A stretch of DNA of 64,000 nt, from the NCBI GenBank assembly GCA_030674185.1, contig CM060307.1:52825942-52889941 (forward strand), in the 5' to 3' direction. The position numbers and the translations under genes are program-made. Source of the stretch: Monoplex corrugatus. Taxonomy: Eukaryota > Mollusca > Gastropoda > Littorinimorpha > Ranellidae. Positions 10,372 through 23,700 of this stretch are shown here, piece by piece (positions within the stretch are counted from its first letter, which is position 1; every line of letters starts with the position of its first letter). Below the pieces are notes generated by a model. The model worked only from the letters and a program-made list of their open reading frames with translations, was not told where the DNA came from and searched no databases.

Positions 10372-12561
10372 GTACATTGTTTCAGATAGCATGATTAACA
10401 TTCAGTGATGCTGGCAATGTGTTGAGCAGAGGTATATTTGTAAAGCCTACTGATAACTGTCAACTGATGCACGCTTTCGCGGCTTTCCACTCGTGGAGAC
10501 AGAAACTTCTCTAAGAATGTAAACTCGAGAGTATACTGCTGACTATTTTCATTAAGACGACAAAATCTTGTCACAGTGACAGATGAACCTCGTTTACACC
10601 CGTACCCAAACTAGCATTTACTGTTTTAAAAGATGTTTTAAAGTTTTGCTTTTTTTATCTTTTATGTTTAGGCTTTTTTTTTTTGTCACTCCACCTCGCC
10701 CGTATCCAACACATGTACTCAAACTGGGTCATGTTAGTCACAGGGTGGCGCAAATATTTTGCCATCATGGGTGACTCAATTGTTTTCAGTAAATGCATAG
10801 AAATAGTAAAGTTGCATCAATGTAGTAGTGTATCCAAATTTCCATGTTCAGTTGCATACTTTGATTACATATTTTTCATGTGTTGTGTGTACATTAAATG
10901 ATACACAATCTTTTTAGAAGATGGTAGAAAGTTTCGCGCTGCTAGCAGTGCGCTACACTCAACATTTTGAGTTAAATCAGTGTGATGCGAAAACAACAAA
11001 ATCCAGTGGGAAACTCAACCATTAGGCATAAGTCACCAGAATACTGTTGACACCCTTGACAATAATACTGTTGACACCCTTGACAGAATGTATAATAATA
11101 ACAATGACTACATGTACTTCATGTATGTACAACACCTCATCTCACAAAGCCCTGAGTGCTTCACAAAAGAATGAGTGACAAAGGGAGCATGTTTCAACCC
11201 ATACTACTGCAATGAAAATAGATCAACTAAAAGAAAAAACTCATTTTGTTCATTCCCCCATCCTATTCACCAACATCCCTGCATTGTCAGCTATGATGGC
11301 AAAGCAAAAAACTTAACCCCTTCTTTCCTCCCATCCTACCTAACTGGCATCTTGCTCTGTCAACCATGATTGCAAAGTTAAAATGTAATATCACACACTC
11401 ACACTCACGCCATACTTTCCCATCCCATCTTCCAGCCTCCTGCATTGTCAGTCATTATAGAAGAGCTAAAACTTGTCACTCCCCCACCCCGTCTACCAAC
11501 ATCCTGTATTGTCAGCCCATGATAGTTTCAGTTTCATTTTATCAAGATGACGTCTCCGCGCTTGGAACGAATTCCATATGCACTAACATCACAGGTGTCA
11601 CGTATATGGTGACCGTTGCACATGCCTTAAGCCTGCACATAAACCAATAAGCTGGCCAGGTCCTGAGGCCCTACCTAGACTGTGCAGTCCATGATAGCAA
11701 AGCAAAACTTCAACACTCCCACTGCCCCACTCCATCCACCAGCTTTCTGCATCATCAGCTTATTATGGCAAAGCAGACACGAAACCTTTTCATTCCCCCA
11801 TCCAGTCCACCAGCATCATGCATTGAGAGCCATGATTGCAAAGCAGACTTAACCCTCTCACATGTCCACTACACCCACCAGCAGCCTTCATTGTCAACAA
11901 GATATTATCCAATGTATTGAGTGAAAATCAAGAGTTTCACCCATCATTTAGAGTAGTCAAAGTTTAAGGGACCTTGACATATTGTACCTCAGTATACAAC
12001 ACTTGTGTCTGCAAGTTCTGAAAGTTTGAGAAAGTTTTATAATAATTGCTTAAAAAAAAGATAACTTAAGCCTTCTTTTAATACTCAGTGTTTTCTCCCA
12101 TCTGTGTTTATTATCCACCTTTGAGTCCTGCATTGTGGGTAAAAATATTTATGAGTATCACAGTAATAGTATCTGATTAGTTTCCCTTGCTGTATGTGGA
12201 ATTGAATCAGTGTACCCATTTGGGGGTACTTTTTTAAGCATTAAGTGTCTAGTGATTTATTAATGTACTGAATGTTTACTCTCAGTCATCATTAAAAAAA
12301 AATTGTGTGAAACTATAATGTCATGTCATGTTTGTTTCAGCAATATTAAAAGATGCGGATCTGGATTCTCTCTCAGCCAAAAAGATACGTAAAATGCTGG
12401 AAGGAGAATATGATGCAGATTTTACAGAAAGGCAAGAGACATTGTCATGATGAGAGACTTATTTTGTGTTTGAAAAAGATAAATTTGGCAATATGATTAA
12501 GGAATGAATATTAATATCTTATTGGCTTACTTGCTCTTTCTCCCACGCTTTGTGTCTATTT

Positions 12562-12645
<84 letters not shown>

Positions 12646-12696
12646 GTCTCTCTCTCTCTCTCCCTCTCTCTCTCTGTCTCTCTCTCTCTCCCCCCC

Positions 12697-12764
<68 letters not shown>

Positions 12765-15352
12765 ACTCTCTCTCTCTGTTAGCATGTCATTTAAGTGTTA
12801 AGGTGGAGAAGCTGGTTTTTTGTTTGGTTGGTTGGTTGGTTATTTTTACACTTTTTATGCAGGTATTTGTGGGATAAAGTTGTGAACTGAATTTCCTCTC
12901 CAAATATCAACAGTTAATGATTTCACATATCACTTTATCATGTAAACATCATTGGAAAAGTGAGTAATAAAGAATTTTTCAGTTTTCCAGAATGAATATA
13001 ATTGTAGACATATACTACACGTCATTATTGAAGGGCCAGGAACGTTTTTGAGTCAATTTTTGAAAGGAGAAATAACCTATTTTCTCTTACTCTTTTCTCC
13101 AATTCGTTGCCGTAACTGAATGGATAAGAGCTCAGACAACATTGCAGTTTCCTTTTGGCACGTGTTTGGGGATTTGTCGATTTGCAATGGGCGGCCCAAG
13201 GAAGACAATTTCCACACGAAATTGTCGAATCTTCAGCAGGGTCTCTCTGACGACGCAGGCAAGGTAGCGACAAAATTCGCTTTGCACGTGCAAGGCAAGC
13301 CCTTTTTGAACACTACTCCAGCCAAAGTTGCCCGCAGACGAGGATAAAAAGGACCCGTTCTTGGTTCGTTTTAACCATGTTTGCAAGACGACGGATGACG
13401 GATGAGCAGCGGTGGAGAGCCCTCGCTCTGCTTGATGAAGGCCTAGCGCAGCGGGAAGTTGCTAGACGACTTGAAGTGTCGCATTCCACAATCCAGAGAC
13501 TGCTGGAGCGCTTCAATGAGACTGGAGCAGTCCAGGAAAGGCGTCACACGGGTCGACCCAGAGTAACGACAAGACAGCAAGACCGCTACCTTGCCCTCTC
13601 CGTCCTGAGGGAAAGGGCATCCACTGCGGTGACCTTGAGGGGTCAGCTGAGGGACGCAACAGGTGCTAACATCAGCTGCAGCACGGTGAGAAGACGGCTA
13701 CATGAGGCAAACTTGAGGTCACGGAGACCGGCCGTCCGACCCGTGCTGTCACCGGTCAACAGAGTGCGCCGCATGACCTGGGCCAGGGAGCACGTGACCT
13801 GGACAAGGCAACAGTGGGCCCGGGTCTTGTTTTCGGATGAGTCCAGGTTCACCCTGACCTTTAACGATGGCCGGGCTCGGGTGTGTGGCGACGTCAAGGG
13901 GAGAGGTTCGCTGACGCCACTGTCCAAGAGCATAACCGGTACGGCGGCGGGTCGGTGATGGTGTGGGGTGGCATGAGCCGTGGTACCCGGACCCCCCTGC
14001 TCCCCATTGACGGCATCCTGAACGGGGTCCGGTACCGGGACGAGGTTCTGGCGGTCGTGGCACTGCCTGCGCTTGTGGACCTTGGTCAAGGCGCCATCTT
14101 CCAGGACGACAATGCACCTGCGCATCGAGCACGCCTTGTGACTGACTTCCTGGAGCAGCATGAAGTCGTCCGTATGGCCTGGCCAGCGTGCTCACCTGAC
14201 CTGAATCCAATTGAACACCTCTGGGATGTGCTCGGGAGGCGCATCAGGGACAACCACCCCCCACCGGGCACCCTGGCCAGGCTGGTCGACATCCTGCAGA
14301 TCGAGTGGGCGGCCATCCCTCAGGACACACTCCGTACCCTTGTGGGGTCGATGCATCGGCGCTGTGAAGCATGCATCCAGGCTCGGGGCGGACACACGCG
14401 ATATTGAAAACAGATTGGCCAAATCTGACACTTTCTGTTTTTTGAAAAGGGGGTGATGTTCCTTTAAATGCATGTGCTGTTCACTAATGGGTCATTGTGC
14501 TAATTTCTTTTTCCAAAACAGGTGTGGAAATGATGAAATAAAACATAGAATCAATTCTAAACATTGTCAATTATTTCAACTTAAAATTAGAGAGGAAGGA
14601 AGAAGTGGCCCTTAAATTATGATTAGGAGTATATTTTGAAATGTGTATTTGCAAAATATCTTCATTGATCATGTCGCTTGGATTTAGCATGCTGCATTAA
14701 TACAGTTGTAAAATGTCAGCCACCTTACTTTTGTACACTAATTCAGGCATTAATTCTCTACGACATGAGTGGTCTGAAGAGGGAACTGATGTTATAACAT
14801 ATTTGCCTTGACTTTTGTTTAATATATTCAGTGTAATTAAAATTCCCTTTGAAAGAATGAATGTTTGTGTAGGTTGAACTTTTTTTTTAGAAAATTTTAG
14901 CTGTTTGCATGGATTATTTTGTTTCAGGACTCTATAGTATAAGGAAAAGATAGTATATTTTATTTTCCTCAGTATGATATAAAGATATAAGAAAAAGATA
15001 ATATATTTTATTTTACTCAGTATGATAGAACATAGATGCTGAAGAAATTATAAGGATCCCTGTGCATTATTTTGATGCAGGAAAGAGGAGATAGACAAAC
15101 TGGTCATGCAGCTCATCACAGACAATGACAGTGGTGATGAGAAAGAAGAGGAGAGTCTTCCAGTCAAGCAGAAAATCACCAATGGAGCATCATCACAACC
15201 ACCCAAAACATCAGCTCCTCCATCCAAGAAAGAGACACCCAAAACGACTACATCACAACCACCCAAAACGTCTGCTCCTCCATCCAAGAAAGAGACACCC
15301 AAAACAACTACCCAGAATGAAAACAACATCAGTGATGCTGATGAAGAAGACC

Positions 15353-15383
<31 letters not shown>

Positions 15384-18300
15384 CAGCGACATTGGTGAAA
15401 TTGAGGTATCACTGATTGCATATTGTTCTTTTTCCTTTTTTTTTATTTGGTTCTTGTTTGCTTGTATATTTTCCCCCATTTTGAATTGATTTGCACAGTA
15501 ATCTTTTTTGTCGAATTCTTTCACTTTTTGACCTATTCCATCTGCTTGCACTGGGAAGTGTTGTGGGGAGATGATGCCAGTGGTCTGCGGTCACATGGAA
15601 AGCCTGGCATATACTATAGTCATGTTGTGAATGTGGAGTATGTCTGTCACTTCATCTATCAGTGCTGTTAGTCTTTCTCTAGTTCAGAAGCCCAAGCATC
15701 TGATGTTGTAAGCTTGCAAAGTTTGCTAGCTGATTGACATTTTGACGTGTGGCCAGATCTCTTGATCCACTATTGTGTGATGAAATGGTTGACAGATGTT
15801 ATTCCAGCCATCTCCAGGATCTCATCGTTTTTATGTCTCTTCTGGTTGTGCCAGTGCTTTTGTGAGGCATCTAATCAGACAGATAGTGATCTTTATGGGA
15901 CTTGTGTTAAGTCCAGGTCTGGCATAGGTAAGTGAGTGTGAGTACTAGGATTGTACAGATAAACTTGGCTTTTGTTTCCGTAAGGACAGACTTGTGGACT
16001 GGATGAAGACAGAGAGGGTAGGGGATGTACTTACAGCGACAAAAGATAGATCCATGTGGAGGGCCATGATCACCAATGCCATGCAGCAGGGCATAGTACT
16101 ACTAGTAGGCCTCCTTCGGTCATGACTGACCATGGACAAAGTACATCCGTTCTAATGTCTAGATGGACTGTCTGCTTGGTCCAAGCAGCGTCGCCTGTGA
16201 CTGTACAGACCAATGCGAGAGAGGCAGTTTCTGTCGCAGCGGTCGCATGTGTATGCTGATGCTGGTCTGTTGGCTGTCATCCCTTTTCTGCGAACTCGCT
16301 TTTCTACTGCAGCAGCTGACAGTTTGTCCTCACCAATCCGCAGCTGTTTCTTGAGAGTAGTTCTCCAGCTGTTGCTGTCGTCTGCGAGGTCCTCCCAGGA
16401 CTCTGTGTTGATCTCAAGCGCCTTCATGTCACGCTTGCAAACGTCTTTGTATCTCAGCTGTGGGCGGCCAATGTTTCTCTGCCCTGTGGCAAGCTCACCA
16501 TAAAGGATGTCTTTTGGGATGCGACCATCTTCCATGCGGCGAACATGGCCCAACCAGCACTGCCGACGCTGTCTCAGCATGGTATGCATGGTTGGGAGGC
16601 CAGCGCAGGTTAGGACTTCGGTGTTGGTCACTTTGTCTTGCCAGGAAATGCCAAGTATGCGCCGTAGGCTTCTCAGGTGGAAGGTATTGAGCCTTTTCTC
16701 CTGATGAGCATGCATGGTCCACGCCTCGCTGCCATACAGCAAGGTGCTGAGGACACAGGCGTTGTATACAGCCATCTTTGTCTTTGTGGTCAGCTTGGGA
16801 GTTGTCCACACCCTTTGTGTGAGGCGGGCTAGTGTTGTGGCTGCCTTCCTGATCCTCTTGTCGACCTCTGTGTCAAGGGAGAGGTTATCGGTGATGGTGG
16901 ACCCAAGATATGTGAATTGATGGATGGCTTCAAGCTCGTAGTCATCAATGGTGATGGCTAGTGGAGATGGCGTGTCTTGGCCCAGGACGTTTGTCTTCTT
17001 AAGACTGATGGTCAGACCAAAATCTTTGCAGGCCTGGGAGAAGCGGTCCATTAGTGACTGCAAGTCCCGCTGAGTATGGGTCACAACTGCGGCATCGTCG
17101 GCAAATAGCATGTCTCTGATGAGGGCTTCACGGACCTTCGTCCTTGCTCTGAGGCGGGTGAGGTTGAAGAGCCTGCCATCTGATCTGGTCCGCAGGTGGA
17201 TCCCTTCTTGCGCTGTGCTGAACGCATGCCTCAGGAGGAGAGCAAAGAAGATTCCAAAGAGGGTTGGGGCCAGGACGCAGCCTTGTTTCACACCGCTGCG
17301 TACATCGAAGGGCTTGGAGAAGTTTCCGTTGAACTGCGCCATCCCTTTCATGTTTGAGTGGAAGGACTCAAGCTGTGCAGTTTGGGGGGGCAGCCGATTT
17401 TTGGGAGAGCCCTGAAAAGGCCATCTCTGCTGACTAGGTCAAAGGCCTTGGTGAGGTCAATGAATGCCACATACAGGGGCATCCGCTGCTCTCTGCACTT
17501 CTGGATTTGGCGAAGGGAGAAGACCATGTCTACCGTGGATCTCTCTGCTCGAAGACCACACTGTGATTCCGGGTAGACGCGTTCAGCCAGTTTCTGCAGG
17601 CGGATTAGGAGGACCCGAGCATAGACTTTGCCAACAATGCTGAGGAGCAGATACCTCTGTAGTTGTTGCAGTCGCTCCTTTCGCCCTTGTTTTTGTACAG
17701 GGTGACGATTTTGACGTCCCTCATGTCCTGTGGTACAGCTCCCTCATTCCAACACTGACAGAGAACTGCGTGCAAAGGGTGCAGAAGAGAAGTCTTGCAG
17801 TGCTTGATGAGGTCTGGGGGAATTCCGTCGTTGCCAGGTGCCTTCCCTGATGTCAGGCTATCAATGGCCTTGCTGAGTTCGTTCACAGTTGGCTCTGCGT
17901 CAAGTTCTTCCATTACCGGCATGCACATGATGGCATCGAGGCTAAGGGGGACACCATGTTCTGTGTGGAGTAGAGGTCGGAGTAGTGTTCCGCCCAACTT
18001 TCCATCTGTTGGCTAGGATTGCTGATTACTTCCCCAGTGGAGGATTTGAGGGGGGCGATCTTGCTCTGTGTTGGTCCCTGTGCCTTCTTGATGCCATCAT
18101 ACATTCCTCGGATGTTGCCTCTTTCAGCAGCACTCTGTATCTCTTCGCTGAGCTCTGTCCAGTAGTCGTTTGCGCAGCGCCTGGCGTTAAGCTGAACCTT
18201 ACTTCTGGCAGCCCTGAGGATTTGCAGGTTCTTCTCACTGGGTGACCGCTTATACTTGGTGAGTGCGGCACGCTTGGCCTCAACAGTGGGAGTCATCTCT

Positions 18301-20250
18301 GATGATTTGGCCTCAAACCAGTCGTGGGACTTCACAGTTTTCTTCCCAAAGGTGGCCATAGCAATGCGGTGCATGGTGTCTCGTAGCGTTTCCCATCTCT
18401 CAGTGGCAGAGTCTCTGGGCTGCAATGCATTGTATTCTCTCTGAAAGGCCTCTGCGAACTGTTCTACAAGATCTGGCTGAGACATCTTGCTGACGTCAAT
18501 GCGAGGTTCCTTGTTTCTTTGAGCAGTGGAACTTCTTTGGTTGTAGCCTGATCTTGCAACATACCAGAGAGTGGTCTGTGTCGCAGTCTGCGCTGTGATA
18601 AGAGCGAGTGTGGAGAACGTTTTTGATAGCGGCACGTCTTACTAGGATCAAATCCAGTTGGTGCCAATGTTTTGAGCGGGGATGCCTCCAGGAGACTTTG
18701 TGCTGAGGCTTCGTCTTGAAGAAGGAGTTGGCGATGCACAGTTCATGGCAGGCGCAAAACTCAAGCAGTCGCTGTCCATTCTTATTCATTTTCCCCACTC
18801 CAGAGGAACCGAGGCAGAAGGGCCATGAGTCATTGTCTGCACCCACTCTGGCGTTGAAGTCGCCCAGGAGAACAAGTTGTTCTGTCCTGGGGATGTTCCT
18901 TATGGTTGATGCAAGATTTTCGTAGAACTCATCCTTGGTGTCTGGAGAGGCGGACAGAGTTGGGGCATAAACGCTGATGAGAGTGACATAGCCTTCGGTG
19001 GTGTTGAGGCGGAGAGTCAAGAGTCGTTCTGAACCGCCGCTGCCTGGTTCAATCATGTTCAGCAGGCTGTTCTTTACTGCAAAGCCTACTCCGTGCTCTC
19101 TTGGGGCATCAGAACTCTTTCCTTGCCAGAAGAAGGTGTAGTCCCTTTCCTTTAGTGTTCCTGAGTCAGCCAGCCGTGTTTCCTGCAGAGTGGCAATGTC
19201 CACATTGAGCCTCTTTAGTTCGCTGTTTATGACGGCGGTTTTTCTGGCGTCGCTGATGTCTTGCAGATCTTGGGAGAGCCCAGGCATCATTGTTCGGACA
19301 TTCCAACAGCCCAGTTTCACTGCTGATCCATTTCCTGATCCGTTTCTTGAATTTGAATTTTTCTTTTTGTTTGGTGCGGTAATTAACGACCTGCTTGTCA
19401 GATTTTCTCCTAATCTTCATGCACCCAATGAAGAAGGCAGGTCGTGGCGGGACAGCACCTAACTGGCTGGGGGCTGCCCAGCTTAGGAGGGCCGGTAGCT
19501 GTCCAGTAAGACACGAAGGTCTCTCCCACCGTCAAAAGCAACCCCTGGCATCAGCTCTATGCCAGTTGAGCAATGACTTATCACCGGTATCTGTTGCTTC
19601 CCGTGTTGTGCCGACACTAGTGTTAGTAGCGAGGCTGGAGTGTCCTCTCCAGGTCGTAGGTGCAGAGTGTTTGTGGATGAATGGACGGATGTAAGCCTGG
19701 GCAGTGTAATATGGAAGACAGGCTGTTGCCCATGCAGGGCATATGATGATAATAAAGGATGCTTGGGTGTTTTAGAAGGGGTGGAAGTCGGTAGCTAACA
19801 GCATTTGTTTTTTTGGACACTTGTCTCAATTTCGTTGTCTATTTTTCTTTCTTTTGTTGAATAAAATTCTCCCCAAATTCTGAAGTTTGGTGAAGTTGTT
19901 GCCCTTTGGTTCTGATGTCCAGTTTGTCTGGTGTTTATCCTGAATGGATTATGAAATACTAAACATGGATTTTATTTTTGTGTTGATTTTTTTTCTTTTT
20001 TCTTTTTTTGTGCTATATATGAGTGTAATGGAAAATATGAAATGGTGTAGTGTTACAATCAATCTGAAGCATTTAACTGCCTTTTTGTGATAGTACATTA
20101 CTGATTGAAACTTAAGTAAAGAAGAATCTTAACACTTTACGTAGGGTTTATGGGAAGACTTACCCCTTTTACTTCCTCACCCTATCATCCAGCTGCAAAA
20201 ACTTAAACTCCTTTCACTCCCTCACCACACACACAACACACACACCCCCA

Positions 20251-20300
<50 letters not shown>

Positions 20301-20328
20301 CACAACACACACACACACACACACACAC

Positions 20329-20383
<55 letters not shown>

Positions 20384-20683
20384 CACATCTGACTGATAGA
20401 TGCTGTCTTGTCCTTATACATGCATTTCTCACACACATGCATGCAGGCTATCATTGCTAGGTTTTGTGGATTGTTGTGGACAGTGTTCAGAAATTTTTAA
20501 AATCACATTTGATCAAAGTGTTTTCTGTTCTGAGCAGGATGTTGTTCCCAAGAAAAAAGCCAAAGTTCAGCCTTCATCTAAAAACAAGAAATCGCCCAAA
20601 AAGGTTTGTGTCAGTTTCATGTTTTTAGTGTATATGTTTAGCTGTCCTTCATGGTGGTGGTGGTGGTGGTGGTTGGTATTGGA

Positions 20684-20715
<32 letters not shown>

Positions 20716-23700
20716 AGAAGAGAGATGAGGAGTCATTGAATGTGTGTGCTCAGCCTGCCTGCCAAAATGGTATGGGTCAAGACGTGTGTGTGTGTGTGTA
20801 TGCTGCCTCATCTTCTGCATTGTTTCTCAGTTACTTCTCCATATGCCATTTCAGCTCTCCAGCACATCTTCAAACCCTCTAAAAACTTTGTGGGACTTTT
20901 TTTTCGGTGGTATGATGATGAGAGTGGGAGTGATAATGTGACAGGGCTGTCCTGTACAGTTACATCCATCATGGTGTCACGCAGGGCTCAAGAGATGTAG
21001 ACACCTTCTGTTGTTGATCAAGAAACAACAAAACCTTCAGTAACACATGTGTATCTATAAAATGGGTGAAAATGGACTGTCTGGTTCTTGTCTTCACAAT
21101 AAAACAACTCTTAGTAGGAGTTGACCTGGGGCCAAGAAATGGGAGTTGGCCAGGGGCCGAAAAATGGCCAAGACAGATTAATATGCTTCCTTCACCTCTT
21201 CATTGGGTTGATATATATTTGTTTTTAAATGCATAGCATTAAATGCATATGTGTTGTTGTTGATGACATTGTGTTGTTATTGTCATAATTAGTATTTGTA
21301 TGTGGTTGTGTTTGAAACAGATAAACGATGAAGAACTTGCCAAACAGCTACAGGAAGATGAAGGCATTCGACCAAGCAGGAGATGTAAAGCAGTAAGTGT
21401 TGAATTATACAAAGTGTCGTAAACCTGGAAAAATTTGAAAAACTGACAGGCTGTGTGAATAGCCTTGAAATATTACAAAATTAGACTAAATTGAGCTGGA
21501 AGATGAAATTTTATTGCAATTGTATATATATGTATGTAGATATATGTATAGAGAGAGACAGACAGAGACAGAGAGAGATGCATTCAGATGACAGGCATGA
21601 TAGTTATGAGGTTAGGACACCAGCCTTTTGACTGGGAGGTCTAGTTTTAAACCTTATTGGACATCGTCTGGTGGGTAAAAGTTGGAAATTTTTCTGATCA
21701 CTTAGCCATGAAAATATACAGCACGCACACCCACCAAAGGTGAAGCATGCTGACCTGTGCAGCAATGTAACACCTGCACAGTTTTGGTCAAACAATGTAT
21801 AAACATGGATCCCAGAAAACATTGCTTGGAACGCACACAAAAACATATTAACCCTTATCCTGGTTATAATTCGTACCTATGTAAACACTGTGTTTGGTCA
21901 TATAACGAACAGAAAAAACAAAAAAAACGGTAGTAAGTTTAAATGAGCTATATCTCAAAAACTATTTGTTTTTGAACAATAAATGTTATACAAAATATGT
22001 TCAGAAATGAATGAGGAATACTGCTCATCAATTCATTATCAAATATAAATCAACATGAAGGTAAATACCTCTGCCAAACAGGTGAAATGTCAGGTGAGGA
22101 CAGGCGTGTTGATGAGACTGTCAGTGGTCCCCAGAAGGACCAGGGGCAGGCTCACCAGGCTGCTGCAAAACCCTCTTGTAATCCACCCTGCTGTGGTATA
22201 CATTGAAGCATTCTGGCACACACAAGGTTACATCACACTGCTCACACTTGAAGGCCGACTGTTTGCGCTTGAACCCAGCACGATCTTTTTTGGGTCTGTT
22301 GCATGCAACACAGTCACGCATGGGGCGTTTCCTCTTGGCTCCTTCTTTGGCAATGTGATGTACAGGCTTGTGCATGCCAGTCAGCCTCAGTGGGGGGTTC
22401 AGACTCTTCTTCCCTCTGCCAACTGGCTTTGGTGCATCAGGAGATTGGAGAATCAGCTGACGCACAATCTCTCTCCGGAACTGATAGTGTGTCAACGTAT
22501 TGTTGGCAAACTTCCGGTGGAGACAGTAAGCATTGCAGAGTGCTACTGTGAAGAGATAGAAGAAAAGTTTCCTCCACCACTTCACAGTTTTCCTCAGCAG
22601 GGAATAATTAGCAATTATTTGGTCAGAAGTGTCCATCCCCCCCCCCCCCCCCCCCATGTTGCGGATATAGTCCACAATGCAGGTTGGCTTCCAGATGGGG
22701 TTGCCTGCCTCATCCCGCTTGTCCAGCTTGACTTCAGTGGGGCTGTGGATTGTTGTCAGCATATGGACATCGCGCTTATCATGGTACTTCAGGGCCAGAA
22801 GATGGTCATTCTGCCTGAAGATGCTCTGTCCCTGGGTCAGCTGAACTCTATTTGCCCTCCTCTTCGCCTTCTTGAAGACACGTGGCATGCCTTGCCTGTT
22901 TGTACGCACTGTACCACAAGCATAGGTGTTCAGCAGATAGAGTTGGGTGAAGAGCTCTGGACTGGTGTAGTAATTGTCCATGTAAACGCGATGCCCTTGG
23001 TCCAACAATCCACTGTAGCTGAGAAGGCCGAGGACGGTGCGGGTGGTGGTGTTCAGCTCCTGCTCGATGCGCAGTGCCTCGGAGAAGTCGGTGCCTCGTG
23101 TGGAACCCTGGTATATATCCATGCCAAGCACATACCCTGACTTGGCCTCACATGCCTCATACATTTTGATGCCAAACTTGGTAGGCTTGGCAGGATTGTA
23201 CACCCGGAAGCGGAGTCTGCCTTTCCAGGGACATGTCGCTTCGTCAAAGCTGATGTCCCTTTCTGGCGAGTAGACCAGGAACTTGGCCCGCAGGTGGTTG
23301 TAGAAAGGCCTCACTTTGAAGAGGGGGTCGGTGAAGTCATCCTCTGTGTTGTCCACAAGATGGAAGTTACTGAGGATGGCTTCAAAACGCAGAGATGTCA
23401 TGTTTTTGGCGAAAAATGGCGTCTCTGTGATTTCATCCGCTGACCAGTACTCTGGGATGGTAGGCTTGATGACGAGGCCTGTTGAAATGCAGAGTGCCAG
23501 AAACACCCTCATCTCTGCCCTGGTCAGAGGTTTCCAGTGATGCAACCTGGGAATAAACCCATTTTGTTACACACAGAGAAAGAGAAAAAAAATAATAAAA
23601 GCATAACATGTAAACACACACACACACACTCGCATACACACACACATATGCTTGCATAAACATATTTGCTAGCATACACATGCACACTCTGATACAATGC

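Noticed and set aside
15106..15489. 127-codon open frame as a stand-alone gene
   Set aside because: It is exon 3 of the SWIB gene read through its donor into the intron; the frame matches the spliced gene.
22055..23140. 361-codon open frame on the + strand
   Set aside because: It lies antisense over the piggyBac transposase and has no recognisable domain; the minus-strand frame carries all transposase motifs.
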